NCBI RefSeq assembly: GCF_002994745.2
Contig: NC_037092.1
Span: 3,028,501 to 3,092,500, forward strand
DNA from: Rosa chinensis
Lineage: Eukaryota; Streptophyta; Magnoliopsida; Rosales; Rosaceae
Direction of reading: 5' to 3'
DNA: 64,000 nucleotides
The position numbers were made by a program, and so were the translations under genes. Position 1 is the first letter of the stretch; each line of letters opens with the position of its first letter. This document shows, piece after piece, positions 1 through 11,904 of this stretch. The notes under the pieces are model-generated. The model had not been told where the DNA came from and made no database searches. It saw only the letters and a program-made list of their open reading frames with translations.

Positions 1-660
1 GTAGCAGTAGCAGTCAGTAAGCAGTAGCAGTCTTTCTATAAAAACTGACCCCTATCATACTAAGGCAGCAGTGATTCCGCCCTGGTAGTAGCCGCTTAGA
101 CAGGAAGTCGTTAGGTGAAATTGTGGCATGTTGAAGGCTAGTCCTTAGGCTGATACTGTGTTAGTTTGGAAAAGAAATAGGCTGATACTGTGTACTGTAG
201 CTGATATTATGTAAAAAGCAAAGAAGGTAAAAGGAGAATAGTGTTTGTCCTTAATTGTATAGTGGAAAAGGTTGTGGACTTAGTTGTCAAAAAATATGTT
301 GTCTGGTAGTGCTTTGTAGTTAACCCAAAAAAAATCTCATCAAAGAAAAATTCATATTCGTCTGGGTGCGGCTGGAATGCGCCCCTGTGGGGCAAGCCCG
401 TGTGGGTGGTACCTATCCACACAATTTGAAAGTGAAGGGCACAGTAGTAATTGCCCAGTTAACTGCCGTTATAACCAATCTGTTACGAGTTAGGAGGTAA
501 AAACGTGTTGCTTGGGTAACTGATAAAATTACTTAGGTAAATTGTTTGGTAACTGATTAGACACTCCCTCTTTTATGAATTTGAGTTTAATTGATGGGGT
601 TCCTTGCTTCCTCTTCCTCTTGTCCCATCGATTACCTCTGGTATTTTGATATGGTGGTTT
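1..660. other. Intergenic, no gene recognised
   Basis: Starts with a short GTAGCA-rich imperfect repeat at about 1-35 and is otherwise unremarkable AT-rich sequence. The short open frames here lack recognisable domains and have poor start contexts. Nothing further can be supported. Confidence 0.5.
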
Positions 661-664
661 ACTG

Positions 665-1085
665 GGTTTGAGCAAGAGAGGCGGCCATGGCATCCTGCAT
701 TTGGAGAATGAAGGTCATGTCGAGGTCGGACTCGAGGTACTAGTGTGAAGGCGGAATGATTACTGTCTCAAATTTCTGAGATTCAGATCGTCAAGACCCG
801 TATCAAAGGCGATCGGATCACCACTGGCAATCGGAAAAGCAGCGTATCCTTGGGTAAAGGAGGTGATGGTTAAATTTTCATTAAACCAGGGTAATATCTA
901 CAACAATCGTAATATGTAAGGAAGGAAAAGTGGAGGTCCGTGAATTTTCGGAGATAGGGGCTCTCTGTGCTCTGTCGTTTGGAGGTGGAAGAAGAATCAG
1001 TAGAATTGTAGAGATTTGAGGTCGAATTGAGGTGAAAGGTCCGAGCTTTGGTGGGTGGGATTTGTGGGGTTCGAAAGTCTCTCAT
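665..1085 (-). pseudogene. Host exon fragment, possibly RBR-type E3 ligase
   Basis: Read on the minus strand, this segment is colinear with the plus-strand segment at 26945-27270. Both share a serine/threonine-rich leader (near 951-1000 here) and, about 260 bp later, a short coding block. The block here reads YLESDLDMTFILQMQD followed by AMAASLAQTQ and a stop (near 660-740). Acidic residues followed by LQMQEA-like helices occur near the N terminus of plant RING-between-RING ligases, which is the only basis for the family name. No RING cysteines are present, so this is at most a partial gene. It could instead belong to an unrecognised dispersed repeat. Confidence 0.35.
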
Positions 1086-1438
1086 TTGCGTAGAGACTAG
1101 GGAACGGAAAAACCAGAAACTACCTGGTTATATTCCAATTGAACGACAATAATTCAATTAAGATTGGTTAGAAATAATGGTGAAGCCACATAGCACTACT
1201 TGAGTTGGCTGCAAAGGTTAGAGCCACGTGGGCTGGATTTTATTTTATTTTGGTACAAATTTATTTGGTGGTTTTTTTTTTTTTTTGGAATGGATTTGGT
1301 GTTTTTGATAAATGGCAATTTAATTTGTTTAACTTTTTTATTTTTTTAATTTACTTTGAAATAACCGTGTAAAAAATTATAATAAACAGATTTATTACAT
1401 TACACCAAAAATGTTTAAGAAACAATAAGTAAACATTT
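1086..1438. other. AT-rich spacer left of the MULE
   Basis: No coding potential is visible. Contains a poly-T tract near 1272-1286 and ends at the MULE target duplication. Confidence 0.5.
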
Positions 1439-1447
1439 TAATTTTAA
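1439..1447. repeat. 9-bp target site duplication, left copy
   Basis: TAATTTTAA directly abuts the left MULE end and is repeated exactly at 12121-12129 beyond the right end. Nine-base duplications are typical of the Mutator superfamily. The sequence is AT-rich, but its position at both termini makes chance unlikely. Confidence 0.85.
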
Positions 1448-1662
1448 TGTGGACTAATTATTGTTTAGTACCCTGCGATATGGGTCCAACATAAATTCAG
1501 TTCATCGACTTTCAATTTCATCAAAAACACCCTCACACTATTATTTCTTGTCCAATAGGTCAATCAGTTATGATTTCGTCAATTTCAGCCGTTTAGCTGC
1601 TGACGTGCCGATCCAACTTTGCATAGGTGGGGCCCACATGGAGGCGAATTTCCCAAATTGAC
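1448..1662 (+). repeat. MULE left terminal inverted repeat
   Basis: Pairs with the reverse complement of 11905-12120. Shared blocks include TGTTTAGTACC near the tip, TTTCAATTTCATCAAAAACA, TTATGATTTCGTCAATTTC, and a GGTGGGGCCCACATGGAGG block at the inner end. Long inverted repeats of this size are typical of TIR-MULEs. Confidence 0.9.
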
Positions 1663-2793
1663 CCTCTCTCTAACCCATACACGACATCCCCAAATCCCAT
1701 TATGCCTCCCGCCTCCCTCATTACGCAATCTAAAACCCTTACCACAGCCCCAAATCGCATCCCTTTGGAGAAACCCAAAATTTGGAAAACACCCAAGGAA
1801 TAGATGGTTGTTAAAGAAGGAGAAGGCTATATATTGAAAGCGACGCCCTAAAATCTAGAAGGAGACGGTCAATTGATAGCTGGAGAAGGTTTTGACACAG
1901 CCGATGGTGTGCTTGATGTTTGGATACCCAGAAAAACGGAGGATGGAGATGACATCCTTCATTACAGTGAGAGTGGGTTTACTGTTTTGCATTACGGTGA
2001 TCAGGGATTAAATAATTTCTAGTTTAAGTTTTGAAATTTAGGGTTTCAATGTTCGAAATTGGGGGGAAATGGTTTACGGGTTTTGTTTGAAATCTTCTAA
2101 CTTGGTAATAAGGTTTAAGGTTTTAGAGTTTGGAATCTGATAAAGGGTTTGAAACTTTCAGAAATGGGAAAAAGGGGTTTGAGTTCTTTGAAATTTGAAA
2201 CCTGGGTTTACAATTTCTGTTTCTGATATGGGTTTTAGAAGTTTAATCTCGACATGCTTTACTGATATGGGAAAAAAGGGTTTGAGGTTAGGGTTTCAAT
2301 CTGATACGGGTTTTAGAAGTTTTGAAATCTTCTAACTTATAGGTTGCAGAAAACATGCTTTAATCCCGACACAACAAAGTACAATATAAAACAATGTTGT
2401 TACCCTTTCCAGAAACATGCCTTTTCTATTCTGACTCCTGTTTTTGTCGCATATGATGGATTTAGCTTCTACTTTTTGTGTCATACTTATTGAATCACAA
2501 TAATTGTGAACAATAGCCTGCAATTGTATACCACTAATACATATTAAAGTACGAATTGTTGTCTGTTTGTGAAGGATTGACCTTTAAAGTAAGAGATTAA
2601 AGTAAGGTGGTGCATGTGAAAGTTGTTGGGGATAATGAATGAGGGTTTTAATATTGTTGTAGTTATGGTTTGGATATAGTTGTTGTTGGATGTGGTCATT
2701 GTTTGTCTTGTTTGCCGACTTAGTAGTGTTTTTATAAGTGTCTTATTGTTGGGTAATGACTGACAAGCTATTGCGTTTTTTTGTTCCATGCAG

Positions 2794-5700
2794 ATGACCC
2801 CGATAACTTCACTATGAAGATATATCATAGGGGTAACATACTTGGAAACAAGTACGTTGGTGGGAAGATATCCTTCTATGATTATGTTGACAAGGATAGG
2901 ATGTCGTTGACCGAGTTAGATAACATGGTCCAAGGGTTGCAGATTATGTAGGTACTAGGATTGATTATTGGTGGAGTATAGGAACAAAAGATGATGCTTT
3001 GACAAAAATAGCGGATGTGTGCACTATGCTATGTTGTGTACCCGAAGTGAGATTGGTTGTTGTGTACTTAGATCATATTCATGAAGGTGATGAGAGCTAG
3101 AGTGAAGATGAAATCTATATATATCCAGCTGGTTTTGATATGTTTAGTCAATCCGGATCTACTGGAGTTGTGATTGAAGAGCTCCCTAATGAGCAAAGAA
3201 AGAAGGCTACATGTGTGATTGAGGAGATTATTGAGGAACCAAAGCAGTCTATTTGTGAGACAAGAAAACCAAGGCAACAAGGTATAGTCATCAGAGAACC
3301 AGAAGTCTCCATCCCAACTCAAGGCAGCAAGGTGGCTGAAACAAATCCAAAAGATAAGGGTAAAGGAAAGATGTACCTCGAGATAGGTCTTGTAGCAAAG
3401 AGTGTTGATGGTGTAAGTGGTATAGATGAAGAGATGCTTTAAGATATAGATATTCTATATTATATGCAATCATTTGGGTTAAACCCTAAACAAGAAGATG
3501 AAGTGGATAGCAGTGAGAGTGATGAGGATGATGAATACATACCTGCTGCTGAAGATGATGAATATGATCAGTATGGTGTTGATGACGACTATTGGTTAGA
3601 GGAAGCTGATATAGGGTTTGAGGTTAATGACAATGGTGAATGGGTTGGATCAAGTAAAGAAGCTGTTAAGAATGTGGAGATGGAAAGTGGAAAAGAGTTT
3701 GAAAATCATAAAGATATGTTTGGATCAGCCGAGTCCAATGAAGAGAAATTGCGGCCTGCTTTGAATTCTGATGGTGAAAAGGAAGTACCATTCCCTGAGT
3801 TTAATCCAAAAACATATATGAAGGACCCGGTCTTCAAGAAAGGGACAATATTTGGCAGCGCTCCATTTTGAGAAAGGCCATAAGGGAGAGGGCTATTAGA
3901 GATAGTTGGGAGGTATATTTTATCATAAATGACCGGAAAAGGTTGAGGGCTATATGCAAGTCCCAAGACTGTCCATTCGAGCTCTATGCATCTAGGATGC
4001 AACATGATGAATCGCTTATGATCAAGACTTATGAGCCGGAACACAAGTGCACGAGAGTTTTTGATAACAGCATGCTCAGTGCTAAGTATTTAACTAAGCG
4101 TTTCATGGAAAGGATCAAGCTGAACAGTGGCTGGAAGACAGGTATCCATTCTAATCTCTTCATGTTTTTGTTTGGTTACTGTTTGTTGTGTAGTTTTTCT
4201 AATTTTTTTGACAAGTTTGGTTGATGCAAGTAGGAAATTATAGTGCAGAATTCAGAATTTTGTCTTGTTTCCTTTTTTTTTGTTGCAAAGTTTGGTTGGT
4301 TGCAGCAAGTTGCAGGTGTTATATGATTTTGTACATTCCTAAGTTCTTCTGTGAAAAGCTTGTTTCAATGGTTGCTTGTTTGAGATCTGTTAGTTCATTA
4401 TATGCTTACAGGTTTTAGAGTAATTAACCAGCTACTGTACAGTTTTAGAGTGATTAAGCCTTCTTGTTTGTATTTTTCTTCTTTTAGTGTAATTAACCAG
4501 CTAATGCTTCAGTTTTGGAGTACAGTTTTTTTTTGTGTATTGTTTGAACAAGAATATTTTTTTTGCTTGTTTTGCTTGCTTCAATGGTTGCTGATCCTTG
4601 TTTTGGTTTTTTTTTGGGTAACATAATCCTTAGCTCAAACTATGTCTTCAGAAGTTAGAGTAAGGGTCTCCAAGCAGATGGCTTATCAAGTAAAGAAAGC
4701 AGCCCTTTTGGTGTTGGAGGGAACTATCATGGAGCAGTATGCCAGACTCTGAGATTATGGGAATGAGCTGAAAAAGGTGGACCCTTCTACAACCGTTGAC
4801 ATAAAATGTGATTTCAGCAAGGGAGAGAGCTTTCCAATCTTTAAGAGGATGTATATCTGTCTTGGAGCTCCTGAAAATGGATTTAAAGCTAGATGTAGGT
4901 CTGTCATTAGGCTAGACGGTTGCCATTTGAGGTCTGCATATGGGGGTCAGCTCTTGACAGCTGTTAGCATTGATGCCAACAACACTTCATGGGTGATTGC
5001 CTACACAATGGTGGAGATTGAAAGCAAAGACTGGTGGATTTGGTTCCTAGAGCTTCTGTGCAAAGACCTGAGTATCCTTGAGGATGGAGTAGGTTGGACT
5101 TTCATCAGCGACAAGCAAAAGGGTTTAATCCCTGCCTTTGAAGAAGTGGTTCCGTTGGCCAAGATTAAATTTTGTGTGCGCTATATGTGGACAAATTTTA
5201 CGAAGCTGTTTCCGGGAAAGTTACTAAAGGATCAAATGTGGAGATGTGCAAAGTCAACTACACTTCCTTACTTTGGAAAGGCAATGGAGGAAATGAAGGC
5301 TTTGGATAATGAAGCGTACAAGTGGATGACACGTAAGTTTTCGAGTTTACAAAGTTGCTGATTTTTTTTTGTTTTGTTTGTTTTTTTTAAGTTGACCCAT
5401 ATCAAGACTAATGGCTACTACTACTTGTTTTGTAGATAAGGATAGGACTCCACGGCATTGGTGTAGAACACACTTCGACACTTGGTCGAAGTGTGACATT
5501 ATGATTAACAACTTATGTGAAAGCTTCAACTCGTTCATTTTTTATGCTAGAGTAAAACCACCAGTAAGTATGTTTGAGGAAATGAGAGTAAAGCTAATGA
5601 AGAGAAACCAAATCAGAAATGATAAGATGCAAGCAGTGGTGGGAAATCTGTGCCCCAAGCCTAGAGAAGTACTAGAAAAGAACAAAAGGAAGGCTGCTTC

Positions 5701-6636
5701 AGATTGCATTTCTACTGGGAATGGTGGTGACCAAGTGGAGGTGGAGACTTTTGAAGGAACAAAGAATATGGTCAACCTTACTGCAAGGACCTGCACATGC
5801 CGAATGTGGGACTTAAGTGGTGTTCCATGTAAGCACGATGTCTCAGCAATATACAACAACATGGTAGATCCAGAAGACTTAGTTGCAGTTTGCTACTTAA
5901 AAAAGACGTACATTAACATTTACAACAATTTGATCAAGTCGGTGAATGGAATGGAGATGTGGACTAGGAGTGAAGAACCACCAATTCTGCCTCCATAGTA
6001 TTCTAGACAGCCCGACGAACAAAGAGGATTAGAGATTTATCGGAGAAGTTGGCTGAAAGGGAACAAAGCTTGGAAGAGTTCGGTGGTCGTTGAAGTGTAG
6101 CAATTGTCAAAGAGTTGGCCACAACGTGAAGACATGTCACTGACATCTTCCACCAAAAGATAAACAAGCTGCAAATGTGAACAAGAAAAGGAAGCTGAAC
6201 AATGGAGAATGAAGTTCATCACAAAAGGCCCAGGTAATTTCTGATTTTTTTTTTTTTTGCATATGTTTAGTGTACTTTTTCAAATTATTTTGTTTATGAA
6301 GCAGCTTGTTTATGTTTCAGTTTTAAGGTTGATCCCATATTTTTTTGCAGCCTAAACCTAGAAGAAAGCCACCATTGAGTACGAATGACTTGAGGAAAAA
6401 CCATCTAAAAGTGATAGAATATCAAAGGGTATGAAACATGGATTTTAGCTTGTAAACTTTGTATGTATTTGTTGATGAATAGGTCTGTGATTGGGCTAGT
6501 GATGCTTTGCTTTTGGTAAGTATGTGTTGACAATTATATTCTTATTTCTGATTTTTTTTGTGAGTGTAGAAGAAGATGGCTACATTGAAGGCATCTAGAA
6601 AAGCTGCTGCTGCCACCCCTGCTAGGCTTAGTTTGG
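2794..6636 (+). pseudogene. MuDR/MULE transposase, disrupted
   Basis: In intact relatives this protein binds the element ends and cuts and rejoins DNA in the nucleus. Visible parts in order: the N-terminal motif KIYHRGN...YVGG (about 2800-2940); an acidic linker (3464-3840); the MuDR DNA-binding block with CKSQDCPFELYAS (3868-4140); an intron of about 490 bp ending near 4635; the catalytic domain with IRLDGCHL and FISDKQKGL aspartates (4640-5330); a 100-bp intron; and a SWIM finger CTCRMWDLSGVPCKH (about 5793-5835). A knuckle CSNCQRVGHNVKTCH follows near 6100-6140. Damage includes a frameshift near 2945, stops near 3097, 3440 and 4750, and frame changes near 3870 and 6000. The family C..H motif after the second aspartate reads CVRY, so a key histidine is missing. 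Confidence 0.85.
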
Positions 6637-6722
6637 GATTGCTGTGCTGTGAGAGGAAACACTTCTGAACTTGTTGTGAGAGGAAGCACTTCTAAACTTG
6701 CTGTGAGAGGAAGCAGCTGAGG
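6634..6722 (+). repeat. 27-bp subterminal tandem repeat
   Basis: Three imperfect copies built around TGTGAGAGGAA(G/A)CACTTCT lie just inside the left end of the nested element. Subterminal arrays like this are often transposase-binding zones in hAT elements. That role is inferred. Confidence 0.6.
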
Positions 6723-6729
6723 TGTTTGG

Positions 6730-8846
6730 TAAACTGTTTTTAAAAGTGCTATGAGAACGAAAAGCAATTTCTAGGTGTTTGGTAAGTTGAAGGCAAAAGT
6801 GCTTTAGGTGCGTATAATTACCGAAATGGTCATACATCCTAAGATATGCTACTAAAATACATAATTTTGTTTTTTGATTATGTAACCATACCAAATAAAA
6901 AAATTTCTCATGTATTATCCTTGTACCTTTGCTTGGACCGAATAAAAGATTTACTTTAAACCCTTCGATATGCATATTATTTTTTTAATATTACACAAAA
7001 TAAGTCAAGAATATTTGGATTAATTTCCTGACCATAGTTCAACGGGAACCATTACACAAAATATATTAAAATCACTTGAAATTTGCAACTAAATGCTAAT
7101 TAAGTAGATGCATTCATTAGACTTTGTGCAATTATATTTCTTAACACCTTCATTTCTTGTCTTCCCGAACCATCTCCTTCATGTTTATTATCCTCCCTGA
7201 ACCATGTCTACATTAGAAAAGGAGCTTGCTAGGTAAATTACCTCCCTGATTGCCAAGGCCTTAGCTGCCATTGGCGAAGGGGCTAACAATGTCACTGCCC
7301 TTCCAGCAATTAAGCAAGCAAGGAAGCAATCAGAAGTTTCTCCTCCTTACTATCAGATACTGAACAAAGCAAGGAACAAGCAATTCACAGCCAAATAAGT
7401 GAAAAGGAGAAATCTGTGGTATACAGAATGCAAGTAGAGACTTGGAAGCTAAAGAAAACTTGTTATGAGGAAAAATGTGGTGAAATTCATATGATAATGA
7501 ACTTGTACACAAAATTTGGCAATGCTGCCTTATAAATGACTCCCTTCTCCACCATATTCTGCCCTCTTCAAAACTAATGCTTTGGAGCCTCTGACTTGCT
7601 GAAGTACTTCTTCAAAACATCCATATCGACCCAAAATTAGCCCTCACTAAATCCGGTGGGTTAGCGAACCGGCAGGCCAAATCCGGAATCTCTTCAGCGC
7701 ATACACAGCACAGATAGATGCAAGATTCGATTCTCATAAGTTGCATAATTACTGGGTTTCTTGTTCATCATCTGGTTTCCAAATACATAAAGAAAATTAA
7801 AAAAATTGCAAATATTAGAATCCAAATTCTAATTTACTTGAGTCTGTAAGATTGTGACAGTGAGACTGAGTTAAGGATCACAGATTGCTTTAATTTTTTG
7901 ATTATTTGGGTGTACCTAGGTTGGACTGTTGGAGCGATGCATCTGAGGCACCAATCAGACCTACATTTGACAAGCTGTGGGGTGGCCATGACAGATCAAA
8001 GAAGGGTAATTTTCTTGTAGACACAAAGCCTGCTTCATTTACTTCTTTTTTTCGGCCCTCGTCACTAGGAGATTAATTCCTTTTTGCAGAGGATTGGGCA
8101 AGTACTCATGCATCCAATATTTGATTGGGAGCCCAGCCCAGGTCTCAGTTCCCTATTCCTTTTTGCTTATACGAATTTGCCTGTATGCTGATCTCTACTT
8201 GTGCTGAGAGGATAATCAAGGTATGAGTAACAGATTTTATTATTATCTTACAATTAGATAAGTTGATTTTAAGGAAAATATATAGATAGAAAATCATAGG
8301 GTGCAAGATTGTTATATGTGCTGTCATTCCAACTAAAAACTGTAATGAGCAGAGAAAATTCCTGTAGAAATCTGTAAAGTAACATGACTATCAAAACTTC
8401 AACTGATATCAAGAAAGTTTTATGGACTTTCTAGTACTAATTATTTACAATATCATAAGCCTGTTACAATTATACTATCAAAATAGCTACATGCCAGTAT
8501 ATACCTGCTTGAAGTTCTTGAGTTTTGAGTGTCTGTGGGATTGATGCAAGCAGAACCAAAACCCAACCAAATGTGTGCCCATCACTTCCTCACATTCCTT
8601 CCTTTCATCCATACCAGACTCCTCAAAATTATTATAAATGCATCTTTCTCCAGTCTATCTACCTATCTTTCTCTAATCATCATCAATCTGCTCCCCCACT
8701 TCAAACAGAGTGTGAGTCTGATCTCTAGCTAGCTAGCCACTCAGCATATATATGACAATAATTCATGCATGTTGTCTGACACGACACATTTTTTCTTCTT
8801 CGAATTAAAAGGGAATACATATATATTCGAAGTGAAAGACAAGCTA
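6730..8846. other. Interior of nested element, no gene recognised
   Basis: A coding-like stretch beginning MSTLEKELAR (ATG near 7206) soon meets a stop. A short block LDCWSDASEAPIRPTFDKLW lies near 7920-7980. Neither matches a family I recognise. They may be exons of captured host genes, since codon-like stretches alternate with AT-rich intron-like DNA. The rest shows nothing supportable. Confidence 0.3.
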
Positions 8847-8854
8847 TATATTTA
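8847..8854. repeat. 8-bp target site duplication, left copy
   Basis: TATATTTA abuts the left end of the EXO70-bearing element and is repeated at 9946-9953 beyond the right end. Eight bases fits hAT; a nine-base Mutator duplication with one mismatch is also possible. Confidence 0.75.
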
Positions 8855-8976
8855 GGGGGGGTGAAATTGCACACCCCATATTACAATCTGCACACCCACT
8901 ATCAATTTTAATATTTTTATATGTTCTCTATATATGTCTTTCCAATATTACCCTTATATATTACTACATTTTTCTT

Positions 8977-8979
<3 letters not shown>

Positions 8980-9065
<86 letters not shown>
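8980..9065. repeat. (CT)n microsatellite, about 86 bp
   Basis: Pure CT dinucleotide tract directly upstream of the EXO70 fragment. Long open frames crossing it are low-complexity artefacts. Confidence 0.95.
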
Positions 9066-9067
<2 letters not shown>

Positions 9068-9084
9068 GTGTACAGCAGCTACTG

Positions 9085-9540
9085 GCAAGAGTTCTTGGAG
9101 GAGGGTTCTTGGAGGAGAGCTTGTCGAGGCTAGGTTTACAGAAGCTGAGCATCAACAAGGCGTTGAAGATCCCGTGGCAGGATCTTGAGGATGAAATCAA
9201 ACAATGGATCAAAGCAGCCAACGTCTCACTTAGGATTCTATTCCCGATTGAGCGTAGATTCGTTGACCGAGTCTTCTACGGCCTCTCCTCTGCCGCTGAC
9301 CTCTCGTTCATGGAGGTCTGCCGAGGATTGACGATTCAGATACTCAACTTCACCGACGCCGTCGTAATCGGAAGCCGATCGCCTGAGAGATTGTTCAAGG
9401 TGTTGGATGTGTTCGACTATGCACTACTTGATGCCCGAATTTGATTCCTTGTTCTCAAATCAGTACTCTTGTTTCTCAGGAACGAAGCAATTACGATCCA
9501 GAAAAGATTAGGTGAAGCAAGCAGAGAGGCAGTTGATCGA
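9085..9540 (+). pseudogene. Captured EXO70 exocyst subunit fragment
   Basis: An open frame of 111 codons at 9109-9444 matches the central-to-C-terminal part of plant EXO70, a subunit of the exocyst that tethers secretory vesicles to the plasma membrane. Diagnostic pieces are IPWQDLEDEIKQWIKAA, ILFPIERRFVDRVFYGLSS, AADLSFMEVCRG and VVIGSRSPERLFKVLDVFD. After a frame change near 9437 the match continues weakly (MPEFDSLFSNQYS, then IQKRLGEASR near 9495-9525) and stops. A full EXO70 has about 600-700 residues, so roughly a fifth is present. EXO70 genes are mostly intronless and no intron is seen. No normal start is present, so no working exocyst subunit could be made. Confidence 0.85.
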
Positions 9541-9953
9541 GAATAAAACAGAAAATGAGCTCCTGCAGGAACTTGGTTTCCCTCTGGTGCAGAGAGGAAG
9601 TTGATCTGTTCCTTTGTGAATGGTGGTTTGGATAATGGAGAATTTTGAAAGATTTGTGGTAGAATTTTGGTATCAATTTAGAAGATTTGTGTTTTAAAAT
9701 TGGGCATCAATATTGGGTGGCAATCGTACTTTCATAGTGTTCATTGGGTAATCAATCTGAATCTGGGCAGTTTAATTTTGGAGAGTGATGATCGGTAGGT
9801 GAAAAGGAGAGTGTGTGTCTTGAAAGCTGAGAATAGGGGAAAATGTGGGATAGTATAATGAAAAGGTAGAAATGCAAGCAAAAAATATTAAACAAATGTA
9901 AAGGGTGTGCAAATTGTAATATGGGGTGTGCAAATTTCACTACCCTATATTTA

Positions 9954-11090
9954 TTACTGGGCAAAAGGAATTCCAGGTATTAGATTATATATAACCATGC
10001 ACAGTCGATTTGTTGGAGTGTGAAAGAAAAAAAAAACAAAATTAGGTTTATATATATTGAACTCAAATTCATAATTTGTATGAATTCAACCTAGATCTCT
10101 AAATTACCGAACTTTCTTAGCAAACAGGCACATGGAAAGTGATGTAGAATTAGGGTAAGATAATGAAGATAATAAATAAAACAATTCACTTGAACATTCA
10201 AATTCCCACAAATTTGGTGTATTTCAATGAGTAGAGAACGACTCACAGCTGATGCTTTAAGAGAACCCACAGATTGTCTCCATATGGGATTCTAGGAACA
10301 AACCCAATTTCAATTGGCTCCATCCCATAATAGAGATAGCTGGAACAAACAGAAAAAGAAACACGAACTCAAACAACCAACCAAAACAAACTAATCTTGC
10401 AATATGAACTCTATGATGTTCAACCATATTTGTTGTGGAATCAAGTCATCAACCCAACCATTGTCACACAGAACGCACGTTATTGTGCAGGGCTTTAAGT
10501 TTGACACTAATATACAAAGGTTGAAATATATACATATAAACCAACCAGTAGCAAAAAAAAAAAAAAAAAATTCCCAGGTAGCATCATAATCAAAGAAATG
10601 AAATCAAACTACGAAAATCTGGAGTGACTGAAATTGAATTGAAAGAGTGATTCTTACTTACCCCGTCTCTGCCTGCGGAAATTTAGTACCCAAAATACCA
10701 CAAATTGACCAAATCTAGAAATAGGTCAGGCCGCAGCTCTTGTTTCTATTTGCTACTACTTGTTCTATAGGGGACCCATATAGAGAAAAGTAAGAACTTT
10801 AGAGGAGAGAAAGAATAAGAAGCGCAGTGAATCGAAGCAGCTTCAGCAATATACTATAAATTTAGGGAGAGATGGAGAAGGAGAGGACTTATCGTGGAGT
10901 TTGATTCGCTGAATCAATTCATCACTTTTGGCTCAATTTGCTGCTGAGTTTGAGTCAGAGAGAGAGAGAGAGAGAGGCCGTGAGAGAGAAAATATGGCGA
11001 AGCCTTGAAGATGTGGGAGACACAGAGGGATCTCTCGAGCTGGGAAGAGAGAATGGAGACGCTAAAAGCAACTCTATTGGCTCAATGTAA
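9954..11090. other. Right interior of nested element, no gene recognised
   Basis: Contains a poly-A tract (about 10553-10570) and a short GA tract (about 10961-10976). No domain could be recognised on either strand. Confidence 0.4.
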
Positions 11091-11337
11091 TTGTTAGAAA
11101 AGGAAGAGGACATAACAGGTCATTTGGTAAATTTCATTAAACATACACTATTCACTCTGTGTTTTCCACAGAAGCATAATCCAAAAGCTGGGCCTTGGCT
11201 GCTTCTCACTTTTAGCTTCCGTGAGAAGCTATTTGGACCAAAAGCAGTTTCTAGTGAATTTACCAAACACCATACCATAACCCCAAAAGCAGAAACACCC
11301 CCTAAAGCAGGTCCAAAATCAATCCCAAACTGGGCCT

Positions 11338-11507
11338 AACTCTACCAAAGCTGCTGCTGCTGCTGCCACATCTACCTCAGCAACCATGAGGCCTCCGACA
11401 TCAAGTAAAGCATCAAAAGGTCAAACTCCAACACCTTCCAGATCATCTCAAAGGATTAGGCAAATTCCAAGCAAGGGGGAAAGTAGGAGGAAGTTTGGGG
11501 AATGATA
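11338..11507 (+). pseudogene. C-terminal tail of the MULE transposase
   Basis: Continues the reading interrupted at 6624. An alanine run from CTG/GCT repeats is followed by a Ser/Thr/Pro- and Lys/Arg-rich tail (TMRPPTSSKASKGQ, RIRQIPSKGESRRKFGE) and a TGA stop near 11505. Basic Ser-rich tails like this are common at the end of MuDR-type transposases. Its separation from the rest by 4.7 kb is direct evidence of the nested insertion. Confidence 0.7.
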
Positions 11508-11509
11508 AG

Positions 11510-11904
11510 CAGGGCCTAATATTTTTTGTGCAAACTTGGTGTATGCTACCTAGGTTGCTAGCTCTAATTTTTTGGGAGGATGATTAGAGCTATTTGAAAT
11601 GCAAACATTTGAGATGTTTTAAACATTTGGGCTGCTTATTTTGGTGGATTTTAAGAAAGTTCGATGTTGTTATAAGATCAAATGTAGAATTGGTGCTTCA
11701 AGTCAATAACATGTTAGTTAAAAATGTAGATTGGTTCCTTTGAAGTACATGTTGTTACTTTGAACATTTACAGGTCAAATGTTATTACTTTGATAAGCCA
11801 TTCTGCAAATACATTATTTTGAGCTGGAGGATACAAGCTTACAAGTATTTAGGTCTTCTTTGGTGGGAAAAATAGGACTTGGAGCTGTGATAGAGCCAAG
11901 GTCA
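11510..11904. other. MULE 3' untranslated and subterminal region
   Basis: AT-rich, no coding signal. Lies between the transposase stop and the right inverted repeat. Confidence 0.5.

Larger units (their letters stand above)
8855..9945. mobile_element. Pack-type TIR element carrying an EXO70 fragment
   Basis: Inverted ends of about 45-50 bp: left GGGGTGAAATTGCACACCCC (after extra Gs), right in reverse complement GGGTAGTGAAATTTGCACACC, each continuing into CATATTACAAT(C/T)TGCACACCC. An exact 8-bp duplication TATATTTA flanks it. The 1.09-kb interior holds a long CT tract and a captured EXO70 piece but no transposase. It is thus a non-autonomous gene-capturing element, lying inside another transposon, itself inside a MULE. 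Confidence 0.85.
6624..11337. mobile_element. 4.7-kb TIR element nested in the MULE transposase gene
   Basis: The MULE tail reads through lysine- and alanine-rich codons (KAAAATPA) up to 6623 and resumes with an alanine-rich KAAAAATS stretch at about 11347, so the DNA between is an insertion. Its ends are inverted: the left begins GGCTTAGTTTGGGATTG and the right, reverse complemented, begins GGCCCAGTTTGGGATTG. Both subterminal zones contain GTGTTTGGTAAA and AGAAGC-type words common in plant hAT or PIF/Harbinger elements. Flanking bases (CTA left, TAA right) only roughly fit a three-base TWA duplication, so the superfamily is unresolved. No transposase was recognised, so it is probably non-autonomous with captured DNA. 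Confidence 0.7.

Noticed and set aside
8921..9221. Open frames of poly-Ser/Leu or poly-Arg/Glu
   Set aside because: They are translations of the CT/GA microsatellite and have no gene support. The same applies near 12263-12556, 15945-16160 and 51493-51753.
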